From Hyphomicrobiales bacterium (lineage in GTDB: Bacteria > Pseudomonadota > Alphaproteobacteria > Rhizobiales > Beijerinckiaceae): 15,661 nt of DNA. The DNA lies in assembly GCA_900299065.1 (NCBI GenBank), contig OMIJ01000076.1:1-15661 (forward strand), written 5' to 3'. The position numbers were made by a program, and so were the translations under genes. How positions within the stretch are numbered: the stretch's first letter is position 1; each line of letters begins with the position of its first letter. The notes under the pieces were generated by a model. The model was given only the letters and a program-made list of their open reading frames with translations, was not told the origin of the DNA and did not search any database. Shown here piece after piece: positions 1 through 6,532 of the stretch.

Positions 1-380
1 AATGCAATCGCGCCGGTCGCATAACAACCAGGATTGGCAACTTTGCTGGCCGCTTGAATAGCACCTGCCTGCCCAGCAGCCATTTCTGCAAATCCATAGA
101 CCCAGCCAGGCGCAATGCGATGCGCAGTTGACGCATCAAGAACACGCGGTGCATCTGCCCCAAGAGAGTCAACCAAAGCCACACTCTGCTTGGCGGCATC
201 ATCGGGCAGACACAAAATTACCAGATCTGCCTGAGCAAGAAGATCCTTTTTGGCGCCTTCATCCTTGCGCTTGTCAGCGGCAATTGAGAGTAAAGCAAGG
301 TCCTTGCGCGGCAACAGGCGCTCACGGATCTCCAGACCCGTAGTACCAGCTTCGCCATCAATAAAAATCTTCGCGACCAT
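1..380 (-). CDS. argC: N-acetyl-gamma-glutamyl-phosphate reductase, type 2 (partial, C-terminus outside the window)
   Basis: ArgC makes N-acetylglutamate semialdehyde from N-acetylglutamyl phosphate with NADPH, the third step of arginine biosynthesis, in the cytosol. The visible 126 residues start MVAKIFIDGEAGTTGLEI, the N-terminus of the short type 2 ArgC family, with the dinucleotide-binding GEAGTTGL loop at residues 9-16. The catalytic cysteine is residue 119 in NPGCYATG. The ATG at 378-380 has a GGAGT ribosome-binding site upstream. The reading frame runs off the left edge, so roughly three fifths of the usual length of about 310 residues is missing because of the window and not because of damage. 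The gene lies 61 bases downstream of a secreted-protein gene on the same strand, so the two may be co-transcribed. In related alphaproteobacteria argC usually follows rplM-rpsI directly; here it lies about 6.1 kb away. Confidence 0.95.
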   Translation of the reverse strand, partial: MVAKIFIDGEAGTTGLEIRERLLPRKDLALLSIAADKRKDEGAKKDLLAQADLVILCLPDDAAKQSVALVDSLGADAPRVLDASTAHRIAPGWVYGFAEMAAGQAGAIQAASKVANPGCYATGAIA

Positions 381-441
381 TGTTTACTCCGTCCATCTGC
401 ATGATGGCCAGTTGCCTCAATTATCCTTCATATATTTATAA

Positions 442-1698
442 TTAGCGATTAGCCACCGCATCAACATCCACTTTTTTAAAAAAAGAGGCTGGATCTGTGA
501 ATTCGGCCATATCCTGCAACTTAAGTGCTGGGCCTCTGGATTTCAGAGTGATCACGAGTGATTTAGGTGCAGCGATAAAGGCGGAGACTGCATCTGCCAG
601 TTTTTTAGCAGAGGGGCTGGTGCCAAGAAACATTGGCAACATTCCCGAGGCCATGGCGGATAATTCCTGACGCGCCGCATCAGGTGATTTCTTTTGCAGG
701 TTCGAATAAAAGGCGAGCGCTTTTTCAGCAAGTCCGGCATTGATATATTTGATCTCAAGCATGCCAACTTCCATATTCATCATAGCCATCAAAGCTGCTG
801 CATCGCCTTTGGACAAAGCCTCCATATCAATGTTGGAAATGAGTCCAGCAATCCCCAATGTCCCTGCATTGGCAAGGATTATATCCAGACGATCCAGCTT
901 TTGACTGCGCTTCTCGGGATCATAGGTGAATTGAACAGCAAGGCTCATATCAATCTTGTCATAACCATAGGCTTTGAGCTGTTGTGCGGGTTCGCTTGAA
1001 GGAGGCAATGTGACAATCACATTTTTGACATCAACAAACCCTGATACAGGTATTTTGCCCTGATACTGGTTTTCACCTGCAACAGATCCAAGGCTGATCT
1101 TGATCAAATTGCCGCCAGGTGCAGTGGGGCTTATCTCCTCATCGGGAACAATCGCTTCAAATCCCGCCCAGTTCATTTTACCAATCCGAAGATTCATGCC
1201 CTCGGGCCGACCTGTGCGCAAAGCATCAAAAAGACCGGACACATCGCCCTGATCAAGTGAAAGCGCATTCATTTTGAAAGAGCCAGGGCCACGGTTATCA
1301 AGCGTGAAACTGGCATCCATGCCGGCAAAGTCAAATTTCTCGAATTGTCCTTTGTTGATTTTAGCCGCCGATATGGCGCGCAGATTGGCTTTACCATCTT
1401 TCTCACTGATCGAACCTTCTGGAATGTACAATCGCGCGGCTTCCATTTTTGCAAGCAAAGCAGACAAAGTGTCTTTAGTCGTCGCCGTTGAAAATAATTG
1501 AGACACTTCGTCCCGGCTCAGATTGGTGGCCGTCACTTCAACGCGCGGGAAAAGAACGATGGACGTTCCATCGTCAATCTTCACATTGGTCAGGGTCACA
1601 TCTTCCAAGGCTAAAACCTGTCCAGACACAAGCTGGCCAGACAGAGACAAAGCGACAAACAGGCCAATAATTCTCATTGTTTTTGTGAACCTGACCAT
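442..1698 (-). CDS. Secreted protein of unknown function, 418 aa
   Basis: I do not recognise a named family. The first 35 or so residues form a Sec-type signal peptide: a basic MVRFTKTMR start, a hydrophobic IIGLFVALSLSG core, and a likely cleavage site near QVLA-LED. The mature part of about 385 residues has no cysteine and no further membrane segment. It alternates beta-like stretches (DVTLTNVKIDDGTSIVLFPRV, SFKMNALSLDQGDV, GLIS) with amphipathic helices, and ends in a helix pair and the tail KKVDVDAVANR. The overall look is of a periplasmic protein that may bind lipid or other ligands, somewhat like DUF945/YdgA-type proteins; this is a guess. The ATG at 1696-1698 is preferred because GGAGGGG lies 4 bases upstream; the TTG at 1708-1710 overlaps that ribosome-binding site. 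The gene precedes argC with a 61-base gap and diverges from the dehydrogenase gene. Confidence 0.8.
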   Translation of the reverse strand: MVRFTKTMRIIGLFVALSLSGQLVSGQVLALEDVTLTNVKIDDGTSIVLFPRVEVTATNLSRDEVSQLFSTATTKDTLSALLAKMEAARLYIPEGSISEKDGKANLRAISAAKINKGQFEKFDFAGMDASFTLDNRGPGSFKMNALSLDQGDVSGLFDALRTGRPEGMNLRIGKMNWAGFEAIVPDEEISPTAPGGNLIKISLGSVAGENQYQGKIPVSGFVDVKNVIVTLPPSSEPAQQLKAYGYDKIDMSLAVQFTYDPEKRSQKLDRLDIILANAGTLGIAGLISNIDMEALSKGDAAALMAMMNMEVGMLEIKYINAGLAEKALAFYSNLQKKSPDAARQELSAMASGMLPMFLGTSPSAKKLADAVSAFIAAPKSLVITLKSRGPALKLQDMAEFTDPASFFKKVDVDAVANR

Positions 1699-1759
1699 TA
1701 GCCCCTCCAAATTGTAATCCGTTCCAATGCGGCCAAGCGCCGAGGTGATTGAGAGCTAG

Positions 1760-2560
1760 ATGAACTCTATAACTCAAGAACCATTTACTGCTTCAAAGCG
1801 TAGAATAGACATGAGCTCAACCGAACCAATGTCCACATTTCACCAATCCCCAATTCTGTCCAGTCTACCAAAAGGGGGGCTGGCTGTGGTCATCGGGGCC
1901 AGCGGCGGTCTGGGGGCAGCTTTTATTGAGATTTTGAACCAAAATTCGCAATTTAGAGAGATTTTGGCGGTCTCACGGCACTCAAGCCCGGCTCTCGACC
2001 TCACCAGAGAGGAAACCATCGTCAATTTAGCTGAGAGGGTCAAGCAATCGGGCCTGTCGCCGCGCCTGATCATATTGGCCACGGGACTGTTGCATGATGG
2101 CGCACTGCAACCGGAGAAAAGCTGGCGGGACCTTGATCCAAATAATCTAATGCGTCTGTTTGCCGTCAATGCCATTGGCCCTGCACTTGTTATGAAGCAT
2201 CTCTTGCCCCTGATGCCGCGCGAGGGAAAATCAGTTTTTGCGGCCCTGTCGGCCAAAGTCGGAAGTATTGGGGATAACAGGCTGGGTGGCTGGCATTCCT
2301 ACCGGGCATCAAAAGCCGCTCTCAACCAAATCATGCGCACAAATGCGATAGAGTTGAACAGGCGAGCACCTGAGGCCATATGCGTCAGCCTGCATCCGGG
2401 AACTGTGGCAACAAAGATGTCTCAGTCTTTCGCTAAAAATGGCCTGAACATTCTCACTGCACAATCGTCCGTCCAACAACTCTGCCAAGTGATTGATCAA
2501 CTCAGCCCAGCACAGACGGGAGGTTTTTTTGATTATCGCGGTGAGGCTCTCCCTTGGTGA
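1760..2560 (+). CDS. Short-chain dehydrogenase/reductase, C-factor (CsgA)-like, 266 aa
   Basis: This is a cytosolic NAD(P)-dependent oxidoreductase of the classical SDR fold; its substrate cannot be told. The cofactor loop GASGGLG is at residues 46-52, the structural Asn in AVNAIGP is at 137, the catalytic Ser is about 164, and Tyr181 and Lys185 form the YRASK motif. HPGTVATKM at 212-220 is the usual segment after the sixth strand, and the end (GGFFDYRGEALPW) matches the C-factor subgroup. The start is not certain. ATG 1760 has GAGAG four bases upstream, while in-frame ATGs at 1811 and 1829 would give an N-terminus closer to family length but lack a clear ribosome-binding site. The stop overlaps the GTG start of the DUF2256 gene, so the two are probably translated together. 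Confidence 0.88.
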   Translation: MNSITQEPFTASKRRIDMSSTEPMSTFHQSPILSSLPKGGLAVVIGASGGLGAAFIEILNQNSQFREILAVSRHSSPALDLTREETIVNLAERVKQSGLSPRLIILATGLLHDGALQPEKSWRDLDPNNLMRLFAVNAIGPALVMKHLLPLMPREGKSVFAALSAKVGSIGDNRLGGWHSYRASKAALNQIMRTNAIELNRRAPEAICVSLHPGTVATKMSQSFAKNGLNILTAQSSVQQLCQVIDQLSPAQTGGFFDYRGEALPW

Positions 2561-2757
2561 AACCCGCACAAGACAAAATCTTTCGCAAACCTAACCTACC
2601 GACAAAAATCTGTCAGGCCTGCCAGCGTCCCTTCGCCTGGCGCAAAAAATGGCGGCTGAATTGGGAGAATGTGAAAACCTGTTCGGAGCGCTGCAAGACA
2701 GACTTGCGTCGCTCATCCAAGGATCGAAACACCAATGAGCCAGGGATGCAGAATTAA
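2557..2757 (+). CDS. DUF2256 zinc-ribbon-like small protein, 66 aa
   Basis: The sequence LPTKICQACQRPFAWRKKW followed by CSERCK is the signature of the DUF2256 family: small basic proteins with a CxxC...CxxxC set of cysteines likely to bind one zinc. The molecular role is unknown. The start is taken as GTG at 2557-2559, overlapping the TGA of the upstream dehydrogenase (GTGA), with GAGG about 10 bases before it. A TTG directly in front (2554) would add one residue and cannot be excluded. From memory, DUF2256 genes in other bacteria often sit beside cryptochrome/photolyase-like and SDR genes; no photolyase is visible here. The last 45 bases overlap the 3' end of the convergent NnrU-family gene. 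Confidence 0.88.
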   Translation: MKPAQDKIFRKPNLPTKICQACQRPFAWRKKWRLNWENVKTCSERCKTDLRRSSKDRNTNEPGMQN

Positions 2758-3285
2758 CATGAGGCCATAGGCGAATGTGCCTGCCACCAAGGCCAAACCA
2801 TCAGCACGGGTGAAATGTGTCAGCCTGGGTGCTCCCATGTCTCCGCGACGTTTGACGCTGATGCGATCAAAAACAGCCCAGGCCAGAAAAGCTCCAAACA
2901 GGATCATTGCGCCCAAATCACCATTGGCAAGCAAATGCGCCAAAGCCCAAATTTTGATGGCCACCAGCATGGGGTGACGCAACCAGCCACGCAAACGACT
3001 GGGCTTGGTGCCCATAGTCGCAAGAGCAATAAAGGCAAACCACATAAGGGTCATCGCCAGATGTCGCGTCCATACAGGCGGAGTCCAAATCTGCACCCAA
3101 TCCTGCTCTCGATAGGTAGGAAAACCATAAATGATCATTAAAAGACCAATGAATGAGAGAACTGAATAGATGATCTTAAAGCCATTGGCGCCCCAACGAG
3201 TGATCAATTGCTCGCGAGCCTGTCTTTGCATGGAGAGGCTATGAGTGCCCAGAAAAACAAGAACGCCAAGAATGAGAATGAGCAT
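2713..3285 (-). CDS. NnrU family integral membrane protein, 190 aa
   Basis: NnrU proteins are inner-membrane proteins first described in denitrifiers, where NnrU was tied to nitrite and nitric oxide reduction; most homologues, however, lie in genomes or places without denitrification genes. The length of 190 residues is typical. Five or six hydrophobic segments are visible, at about residues 1-15, 37-55, 74-91, 105-120, 125-140 and 162-182. The fold signature RHPMLVAIKIWALAHLLANGD (split around residue 110) is the conserved core shared with isoprenylcysteine-methyltransferase-like membrane proteins. The ATG at 3283-3285 has AGGGA upstream at good spacing. No nitrite or NO reductase gene is in the window, so a denitrification role is not supported here. 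The gene is convergent with and overlaps the DUF2256 gene by 45 bases. Confidence 0.88.
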   Translation of the reverse strand: MLILILGVLVFLGTHSLSMQRQAREQLITRWGANGFKIIYSVLSFIGLLMIIYGFPTYREQDWVQIWTPPVWTRHLAMTLMWFAFIALATMGTKPSRLRGWLRHPMLVAIKIWALAHLLANGDLGAMILFGAFLAWAVFDRISVKRRGDMGAPRLTHFTRADGLALVAGTFAYGLMLILHPWLIGVSILG

Positions 3286-3451
3286 GTGTCGATCCCTTTA
3301 AGTTTCGACAGATCCCGCAAAGCGGACCAAATCTATCAGCCAATATCTCTTGCCATAAATAAGACAGCTTAATCAAACCCATTCCGTTTCAAGAGAAAAA
3401 GCGCTAAATTCCCCAATCTTCTCAGTTTGGTTCTGAGTTTTGGAGGCATGC

Positions 3452-3868
3452 ATGATCAGAGCTTCACTCCTCACCCTTCTTCTAGCCTTTGGTAGTCTGG
3501 GTCTTGAGCGCGACCTCAGCCTTATCTCTCCTGCCAAAGCGCAGGATGCTTGTGCCCGTGCTTTGATGATGGCGGGTGAAACACGTGGTCGCTTTGGCCA
3601 GCCAAATGAAGAACGCCAGAAGCGCATGCTGGAAGAAGAATGCCAGAATCTGCGCCTTGAGGATAAGAACCGGCAATTATTGGCGCAAAATCGCGTTGCC
3701 GCCCGCTCAGCCTGGAATGGAATACGCCAGAATCTGCGCGAATGTATCGATAAAAAACTTGAATATGACGGGCGTTCCATCGAGCAATTGATCTCAGCTG
3801 GTATCCCCCCCTCTGACGAGGCGATCAAGGATTATCGCGTGCAATGCGTGATGGCGCTCCCACAATGA
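3452..3868 (+). CDS. Small secreted four-cysteine protein of unknown function, 138 aa
   Basis: No family is recognised. The N-terminus MIRASLLTLLLAFGSLGL... ending in SPAKA-QD is a signal peptide with a textbook AKA cleavage site at about residue 30, so the product is probably periplasmic. The mature part of about 108 residues is charged and mainly helical, with a Glu/Arg/Gln-rich stretch at 52-85. Its four cysteines, at 34, 64, 98 and 132, are spaced about 30-34 residues apart, which suggests two disulfides. The ATG at 3452-3454 is chosen because TGGAGG lies five bases upstream; an in-frame TTG at 3440 overlaps that site. The gene lies 82 bases before the EF-hand gene on the same strand, with an inverted repeat between them, and is divergent from the NnrU-family gene. 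Confidence 0.78.
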   Translation: MIRASLLTLLLAFGSLGLERDLSLISPAKAQDACARALMMAGETRGRFGQPNEERQKRMLEEECQNLRLEDKNRQLLAQNRVAARSAWNGIRQNLRECIDKKLEYDGRSIEQLISAGIPPSDEAIKDYRVQCVMALPQ

Positions 3869-3906
3869 GCCATATAAACTAATTATTTCAATAAGTTAAA
3901 TATGGC
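3869..3906. repeat. Imperfect hairpin-forming inverted repeat before the EF-hand gene
   Basis: GCCATAT at 3869-3875 is the exact reverse complement of ATATGGC at 3900-3906. Inside it, AACT at 3877-3880 can pair with AGTT at 3894-3897, giving about 11 base pairs with a small internal bulge around an AT-rich loop of 13 bases. It begins right after the stop codon of the secreted-protein gene and ends 44 bases before the EF-hand start. No T-run follows on either strand, so it is not a standard intrinsic terminator; it could be an operator, a processing site or a weak terminator. Confidence 0.55.
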
Positions 3907-3950
3907 ATGAAAACTGCTGAGACCATGCGTCCACAAGGCGCAAGGATCAG

Positions 3951-5339
3951 ATGGCTGACTATGCTCAATTCCTGCTCCGTCAATTATCTGGTACGGGTCT
4001 GGACCGCACCGGATTAATCAGTCGCGCCCAGCAGAAGCTTGACACTGACAATGACGGCCAGCTGAGCGGAGCTGAATTTCAAACCTTCTTTGCGCAATTG
4101 CAGCTTGATTCATCCAGAGCAAATGATTTGACCGGACCTGTGGGAAGCTCCGGTCTGCACAAGACCATTTTTCAATGCATGCTCTACCCCTCCTTTTCGA
4201 AAAATTACGCCATTGCAGCCTATCAGGCGCAGGAAATGATGCAGGGTCTGGATCAATCGAAAGATGGGCAAGTCAGTATCAGCGAATTAATGAACTATGG
4301 TCAGGCACAGACGGAAACAAAAAATACAACTCAGACGTCAACCACTGACACTCATGATCAATCCACTATCAATGGCACAACGAGCGATCAAAACCCGCCA
4401 GATGTTAATGCAACGCCAGAACAACGCGCCGCCGATTTGATTGCTCAATATGACAACGACAAAAAAGGCTATATCGTCACCAATGACCTGATTACGGCAT
4501 GGACGAAAGGTCCAAGCTTGGGTGATCCAGCCAATGTGCAAAATGCCATTGACGCTTGGGACCTCAATGGGGACAATCACGTCAGCCTTGATGAACTAAC
4601 AACCGGCATTTCTGCTATGGATCAGGCTGATGCAATTATGGCGGCCTTTGATCCTAATGGCACGGGACGAATTGATATCCCTCAAGCTCTGAGTGTGAAG
4701 CCTGCTGGATTTGAAAACACTGCCAGCCGTTTCTCATCATGGGATTTTGATCACAACAACCAGCTCACACGTCAGGAAATTATCATCGGCCTTGAAAAAG
4801 ATGCCGGAAAAATTGCTTCTCCTGCACCAAGCCCTCCTACCACCCCGCCACCACAAAATGTCGATCCCAGTCTGTTAGCGGCCAGCCTCATGGCTCAATA
4901 TGACACCAACAAAGATGGCGGGATTTCACTCGACGAATTCACGACACAGGCCGCGAAAGATAAATCTATCACCGATGCAAAGACAACTTTTGCTAATTGG
5001 GATGAAAATCAGGATGGCATGGTCACACTTGAAGAGCTCCAAAGTGGTGCACAGCAAGTACAACAGGCGCAATCGATCATCGCGCAATATGATCTCACGG
5101 GTAAGGGTTATTTTGAGGCTGCTGATCTTGCTACAGCCCTTGGTGCCGATGTGGACGGCACACAGGCTGATCAGATCAAACAAATCATGAATTTCTGGGA
5201 TAGCGATGGCAATGGTCAGGTCAGCATTGCCGAAGTGATGGCTGGTATTAAGGCTGGTGGCTTTGTTGGCGGCGAACAATTGAATGCCAATTCCTCAACC
5301 AATCCCACACCCGGCCAGGATCAGACGACAACAGCTTGA
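3951..5339 (+). CDS. Ten-loop EF-hand protein, calsymin-like, 462 aa
   Basis: This is a predicted Ca2+-binding protein. Twelve-residue EF-hand loops start at residues 31, 101, 168, 204, 234, 265, 318, 351, 381 and 417. Loops 1, 2, 4, 6, 7, 8 and 10 end in Glu, as in strong sites; loops 3 and 9 end in Asp, and loop 5 ends in Gln and is probably weak. Loops 3-6 and 7-10 form two similar four-loop modules, each beginning with an AQYD sequence. Low-complexity linkers separate the parts: a Thr/Gln-rich one at 117-151, a Pro-rich one at 288-302, and a Thr/Asn-rich tail from 446. No Sec signal, membrane segment or GGxGxDxUx nonapeptide is seen. AAGGAT lies about four bases before the ATG. The layout recalls calsymin (CasA) of Rhizobium etli, which is exported without an obvious signal peptide. 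Location and role are inferred only. Confidence 0.85.
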   Translation: MADYAQFLLRQLSGTGLDRTGLISRAQQKLDTDNDGQLSGAEFQTFFAQLQLDSSRANDLTGPVGSSGLHKTIFQCMLYPSFSKNYAIAAYQAQEMMQGLDQSKDGQVSISELMNYGQAQTETKNTTQTSTTDTHDQSTINGTTSDQNPPDVNATPEQRAADLIAQYDNDKKGYIVTNDLITAWTKGPSLGDPANVQNAIDAWDLNGDNHVSLDELTTGISAMDQADAIMAAFDPNGTGRIDIPQALSVKPAGFENTASRFSSWDFDHNNQLTRQEIIIGLEKDAGKIASPAPSPPTTPPPQNVDPSLLAASLMAQYDTNKDGGISLDEFTTQAAKDKSITDAKTTFANWDENQDGMVTLEELQSGAQQVQQAQSIIAQYDLTGKGYFEAADLATALGADVDGTQADQIKQIMNFWDSDGNGQVSIAEVMAGIKAGGFVGGEQLNANSSTNPTPGQDQTTTA

Positions 5340-5349
5340 TCCGAACTTG

Positions 5350-5367
5350 AGCTGATTGCGATCAGCT
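5350..5367. terminator. Possible bidirectional terminator hairpin between convergent genes
   Basis: AGCTGAT at 5350-5356 pairs exactly with ATCAGCT at 5361-5367 around a four-base loop. It sits between the 3' ends of the convergent EF-hand gene and the small membrane-protein gene, where a shared terminator would be expected. Neither strand has a clear T-run after the stem, so the call is weak. Confidence 0.35.
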
Positions 5368-5380
5368 GAACGAAATCAGC

Positions 5381-5698
5381 CTAGCGAAATAAGCGGCGCA
5401 GGAGCGAAGCCACAAAACCAATCACCACCAACCCCGCGACAATAGGCAAGCCAATCAGAAAGGCTCCTGCAAACAAAGTGACAATGAGAAAGGTCACAGC
5501 AAGGGCAGAGAGCGTGAGTATAAACACGCTAAAGGGGCTGATGGGTTTGATGCGAAAACGCATCATCTCTGGCCCTGACATAAAAACAAACGCCTCAGCG
5601 CGCTCTTGGGTGTGCGATGAAGAGGGAGGGAGAATCTCCGGCTCTGATCGAGGTGTTTCAACCTGCCCATCACGATGAGCGTCGCGATCCATTCCCAT
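5381..5698 (-). CDS. Small two-segment membrane protein of unknown function, 105 aa
   Basis: No family is recognised. Residues 1-50 are polar and probably disordered, with a proline-rich PEILPPSSS stretch at 20-28. Residues 53-97 are strongly hydrophobic and long enough for two membrane helices (about 56-75 and 78-98). The end is the basic RRLFR, which favours a cytosolic C-terminus. The ATG at 5696-5698 is used; another in-frame ATG two codons on (5690-5692) is equally possible, and neither has a strong ribosome-binding site. The composition and membrane profile support a real gene, although no homologue is known to me. It is convergent with the EF-hand gene. Confidence 0.65.
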   Translation of the reverse strand: MGMDRDAHRDGQVETPRSEPEILPPSSSHTQERAEAFVFMSGPEMMRFRIKPISPFSVFILTLSALAVTFLIVTLFAGAFLIGLPIVAGLVVIGFVASLLRRLFR

Positions 5699-5718
5699 GA
5701 CACATCCACTTCAACTCT

Positions 5719-5745
5719 TCGGTACTATTAAGGTTCAGATACCGA
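5719..5745. repeat. Short inverted repeat in the 200-base gap upstream of the small membrane-protein gene
   Basis: TCGGTA at 5719-5724 is the reverse complement of TACCGA at 5740-5745, with a 15-base spacer, 21 bases upstream of the 5698 start codon. It could be a regulator site or chance. Apart from this, the 5699-5898 gap shows no gene, no convincing promoter and no terminator. Confidence 0.3.
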
Positions 5746-5898
5746 TAATTTACAAATGTGACCTCACACAGGGACTTTTTCAAGGCAGACAGATCTTCGT
5801 TAAGGAATAGAGATGCGCTGATCATAAAGAGGGCCAGAAAAAGTTGCCCAAGGCGCAGCTTTTAACTGTCTCGCAAAGACCAAATGGCTATGAGAGCC

Positions 5899-6390
5899 TC
5901 AATTGATCGGCTTGATGCTATTTATGATGATATCAATCTCTTTCTTATTCTCAGCGCGGGCTTCATCCGATCCCCAAAGTGACATCAGCACAACGCGGCC
6001 CTGCCCAGCCGGAAAGATGACAAATTCAAAAACCGTATCGCCATCCGGATCTGTCGCTTCATAAGTAAACAGAGCGGCTGCAATTCCATTGATATTAATC
6101 TCTTGCTCCTTGGGCTTTCCCTTGGGGACAATGTCCTGTTCTTTAAGCCACTGCATGTTTTGTTCCATCATCCGGTCAAGCCGGGAGGCGCTAGCAGTTT
6201 CTACCGTGAAGATAATGTCTTCATCGGGTGAAGAGGCTGTATAGCCAAATTCGATCTCATCAACATCCCAACTATCAGGAATAACAACTGTGGCTGTGGG
6301 GTTCTTCTCGGGAAAAGCATAATTACGCGCCTCAACGGGGCCAGCCGCAACAAAAGCAAAAATGACGGCAAAACATAAGTTTCTAAACAT
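5899..6390 (-). CDS. Secreted protein of unknown function, 163 aa
   Basis: The ATG at 6388-6390 has GAGGTG about six bases upstream and begins a clear signal peptide, MFRNLCFAVIFAFVAAGPVEA, with likely cleavage near residue 21; a GTG at 6424-6426 would add a 12-residue leader without a ribosome-binding site. The mature domain of about 140 residues has the pattern of a single alpha/beta domain. It opens with a strand pair around IPDSWDVDEIEFGYTASSPDED, has a central helix (RLDRMMEQNMQWLKEQ) and ends in strands and a C-terminal helix, EIDIIINSIKPIN. This looks somewhat like small periplasmic proteins of the PsbP/DcrB fold, but I cannot confirm it. The gene follows the rpsI terminator on the same strand and should have its own promoter. 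Confidence 0.78.
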   Translation of the reverse strand: MFRNLCFAVIFAFVAAGPVEARNYAFPEKNPTATVVIPDSWDVDEIEFGYTASSPDEDIIFTVETASASRLDRMMEQNMQWLKEQDIVPKGKPKEQEININGIAAALFTYEATDPDGDTVFEFVIFPAGQGRVVLMSLWGSDEARAENKKEIDIIINSIKPIN

Positions 6391-6481
6391 AAGACACCTC
6401 AGGCACAGGGGAACGAATAAATTCACCTAGCATGAGGATCTGTAACTGCCAATAAGCTTGGCTTTTCTGACCACAAGCAAC

Positions 6482-6509
6482 AAAAAAGCCGCCCTTGCGA
6501 GCGGCTTTT
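6482..6509 (-). terminator. Intrinsic terminator of the rplM-rpsI operon
   Basis: A nine-base-pair stem forms from 6484-6492 and 6501-6509 (AAAAGCCGC on the minus strand pairs with GCGGCTTTT) around an eight-base loop. On the minus strand it runs into six T residues (complement of 6482-6487). It lies 23 bases after the rpsI stop codon, the expected place for the end of this operon. Confidence 0.9.
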
Positions 6510-6532
6510 GATAACAAAGATTGGGTAACCAA

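Noticed and set aside
1840..2256. 138-codon minus-strand frame over the dehydrogenase
   Set aside because: The plus strand carries all SDR motifs; this frame has none of any family.
3421..3437. Short hairpin CTCAG/CTGAG just before the ribosome-binding site of the four-Cys gene
   Set aside because: Only five base pairs with a seven-base loop; likely chance in a 166-base gap.
3373..3828. 151-codon minus-strand frame over the secreted four-Cys gene
   Set aside because: Very rich in Arg and Ser, as expected of a shadow frame; the plus-strand gene has a signal peptide and ribosome-binding site.
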